Below are positions 62,123 to 64,000 of a DNA stretch of 64,000 nucleotides, one piece after another; the stretch's first letter is position 1; each line of letters begins with the position of its first letter. The stretch is from assembly GCF_003992665.1 (NCBI RefSeq), contig NZ_RZMX01000006.1:1-64000 (forward strand). The letters run 5' to 3'. Both the position numbers and the translations under genes were made by a program. Under the pieces are notes generated by a model. That model saw only the letters and a program-made list of their open reading frames with translations, was not told the origin of the DNA and did no database searches. This stretch comes from Pelagibacterium montanilacus. GTDB lineage: Bacteria > Pseudomonadota > Alphaproteobacteria > Rhizobiales > Devosiaceae.

Positions 62123-64000
62123 ATGGCCGACATCATCGATCCCCCTGCGGGAAGTGAGCGTATCGTCGATCTCAAGCAGGCGCTCGAGGAACGATATCTC
62201 TCCTACGCGATCTCGACGATTACCCAGCGGGCATTGCCCGACGCGCGCGACGGGCTCAAGCCGGTTCACCGGCGCATCTTGCATGCCATGCGTCTGCTCA
62301 AGCTCGACCCGGGACAGGGCTACAAGAAGTCAGCCCGTATCGTGGGCGACGTGATCGGCAAGTTCCACCCCCATGGTGATCAGTCGGTTTACGATGCGCT
62401 GGTGCGGCTCGCGCAGGATTTCGCCGTGCGCTATCCGCTCGTTGACGGGCAGGGCAATTTCGGCTCGGTCGATGGCGATGGCGCGGCCGCCATGCGCTAC
62501 ACCGAAAGCCGAATGACGGAAGTTGCTTCACGCCTGCTCGAGGGGATCGGTGAGGACGCGGTCGACTTCCGAAAGACCTATGACGGGGAAGACGAGGAAC
62601 CGATCGTCCTGCCGGCCAACTTTCCCAATCTGCTGGCAAATGGTTCAAGCGGTATTGCGGTCGGCATGGCCACCTCCATCCCGCCACACAACGTGTCGGA
62701 GATCTGCGACGCGGCGCTCCATCTGCTCGAAAACCCGACGGCGGTATCCAGCGACCTGATCCGCTTCATCCCTGGTCCTGACTTCCCGACCGGCGGTGTG
62801 CTGGTCAACGACCCGGCGGCCACCGAGCAGGCCTATACGACGGGCCGGGGCGGGTTCCGCGTGCGGGCCCGGTGGGACACCGAGGACAATGGCCGCGGCA
62901 CCTACCAGATCGTGATCACCGAAATTCCCTATCAGGTCCAGAAGTCGCGCCTGATCGAGAAGATCGCCGAACTGATCTTTGCGCGCAGACTTCCGCTTCT
63001 CAAGGACGTGCGAGACGAGAGTGCAGAGGATATCCGGCTGGTTCTCGAGCCCAGGTCCCGGACCGTCGATCCGGTGCTGCTGATGGAGTCCATGTTCAAG
63101 CTCACGGATCTCGAAGCGCGGTTTCCGCTGAACCTGAACGTTCTGGACAACGGCTTGATTCCACGCGTGATGAACCTCAGCGAGGTCCTTCGGGCGTGGC
63201 TCGAGCATCGGAAGGTGGTGCTGGTCCGGCGCTCGCGGCACCGGCTGGGACAGATCGAGCACCGGCTGGAAGTGCTCGGCGGCTATCTCGTGGCCTATCT
63301 CAACCTCGATGAGGTGATCCGGATCATCCGTGAGGAGGACGAGCCGAAGGCCGAACTGATCAGCCGGTTCAACCTGACGGACGTTCAGGCAGAAGCGGTC
63401 CTGAACATGAGGCTGCGGTCTTTGCGCAAGCTCGAGGAAATCGAGATCCGCACCGAACACGACAAGCTCAGCGCCGAAAAACAGCAGATCGAGACGCTGC
63501 TGGGCTCGGAAAAGCGTCAATGGGGCGAGATCCGGAAACAGGTGGAAGTCCTGCGGGCCTCTTATCCCAAGCTCGCCGCTGACGGCAGCCGCCACCCGGT
63601 GGGTGGGCGTCGCACCACCTTCGCCGATGCCCCCGACACCGACATTGCCGATATCGAGACCGCGATGATCGAGCGCGAGCCGATCACGATCATTCTTTCC
63701 GAGAAGGGTTGGATTCGTGCGCTCAAGGGCCACAGCAACGACCTGTCGACCCTGGCCTTCAAGGCCGATGATCGGTTCAAGCTGGCTCTCCAGTGCGAAA
63801 CGACCGACAAGCTGCTCATGCTTTCCACTGACGGACGTGTCTATACACTGGGCGCCGACAAGCTTCCGGGGGGGCGCGGCCATGGCGACCCGGTCCGCAT
63901 CATGGTCGAGATCGAGGAGGGGCGCGATATCGTGGACCTGTTCATCTATCGGCCAGGCCAGAGGCGGCTTCTGGCGTCCGACGCCGGCAATGGCTTCCTC
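62123..64000 (+). CDS. parC: DNA topoisomerase IV subunit A, 3' end beyond the window
   Basis: 626 codons are present and the frame is still open at the last base. ParC breaks and rejoins DNA to unlink daughter chromosomes, with ParE. The catalytic Tyr lies in [10 protein letters not shown], and GDGLK-like [14 protein letters not shown] and [16 protein letters not shown] are in the breakage domain. In the quinolone-determining segment HPHGD is followed by Gln where E. coli ParC has Ser80, and Asp sits at the Glu84 position. [17 protein letters not shown] and [13 protein letters not shown] favour ParC/GyrA-family assignment. ParC rather than GyrA is inferred from the place after recO and the short N-terminus. 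Confidence 0.9.
   Translation, partial: MADIIDPPAGSERIVDLKQALEERYLSYAISTITQRALPDARDGLKPVHRRILHAMRLLKLDPGQGYKKSARIVGDVIGKFHPHGDQSVYDALVRLAQDFAVRYPLVDGQGNFGSVDGDGAAAMRYTESRMTEVASRLLEGIGEDAVDFRKTYDGEDEEPIVLPANFPNLLANGSSGIAVGMATSIPPHNVSEICDAALHLLENPTAVSSDLIRFIPGPDFPTGGVLVNDPAATEQAYTTGRGGFRVRARWDTEDNGRGTYQIVITEIPYQVQKSRLIEKIAELIFARRLPLLKDVRDESAEDIRLVLEPRSRTVDPVLLMESMFKLTDLEARFPLNLNVLDNGLIPRVMNLSEVLRAWLEHRKVVLVRRSRHRLGQIEHRLEVLGGYLVAYLNLDEVIRIIREEDEPKAELISRFNLTDVQAEAVLNMRLRSLRKLEEIEIRTEHDKLSAEKQQIETLLGSEKRQWGEIRKQVEVLRASYPKLAADGSRHPVGGRRTTFADAPDTDIADIETAMIEREPITIILSEKGWIRALKGHSNDLSTLAFKADDRFKLALQCETTDKLLMLSTDGRVYTLGADKLPGGRGHGDPVRIMVEIEEGRDIVDLFIYRPGQRRLLASDAGNGFL

Overview
The window is GC-rich chromosomal DNA of an alphaproteobacterium, most likely order Hyphomicrobiales (Rhizobiales) and close to the Devosia/Pelagibacterium type. 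The reasons are the housekeeping block at the right end (smpB, rpoZ, rsh, pyrE, acpS, lepB, rnc, era, recO, parC), an alphaproteobacterial porin, a single bifunctional RelA/SpoT protein and a very high density of ABC and TRAP importers. The secreted OmpA-like protein and the porin are strongly acidic, which would suit a halotolerant marine strain; that last point is inference.

Layout. 1-1427: a complete IS701-family insertion sequence whose right end lies 37 bp upstream of a secreted protein gene. 2323-6296 (minus): a four-gene polyamine-type ABC importer (binding protein, ATPase, two permeases). 6454-12267 (plus): a LysR-type regulator whose frame runs without a stop into an iron/thiamine-type binding protein, followed by a double permease, an ATPase and a Tnr3-like Nudix hydrolase. 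12345-22658: a pentose/polyol catabolic locus with a ribose-type ABC importer, RpiA, an RpiR regulator, a HAD phosphatase, an FGGY kinase, an aldehyde dehydrogenase and, divergently, an SDR polyol dehydrogenase. 22676-26593: two alpha/beta hydrolases, an isoprenylcysteine-methyltransferase-like membrane protein and a cytochrome P450. 26837-32623: a TAXI-type TRAP importer with a universal stress protein and a class III aminotransferase. 32798-36488: a small sulfur-oxidation module (cytochrome c, flavocytochrome c sulfide dehydrogenase, YeeE/TsuA transporter, fused SoxYZ carrier). 36508-44180: a peptide ABC operon with a GntR regulator, an SMP-30 lactonase and a divergent DUF1028 gene. 44209-46067: etfAB and tRNA-Ala. 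46139-51238: envelope genes (secreted protein, porin, OmpA-like protein, small membrane protein, HhH protein). 51222-64000: a degenerate alpha/beta hydrolase and the housekeeping block, ending inside parC.

The left two thirds is an accessory nutrient-scavenging region made of self-contained units of importer, regulator and enzymes. Several importer operons carry a strong hairpin just after the binding-protein gene, which would let the binding protein be made in excess over the membrane parts. Two units have visible candidate operators: a 15-bp motif shared by two promoters of the pentose/polyol locus, and a 20-bp direct repeat between dppA and the DUF1028 gene. No CRISPR array, prophage, plasmid origin or rRNA was seen. 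The best candidates for something undescribed are the reduced Sox/flavocytochrome module, the peptide importer-lactonase-DUF1028 unit, the LysR/binding-protein continuous frame and the catalytically degenerate hydrolase.
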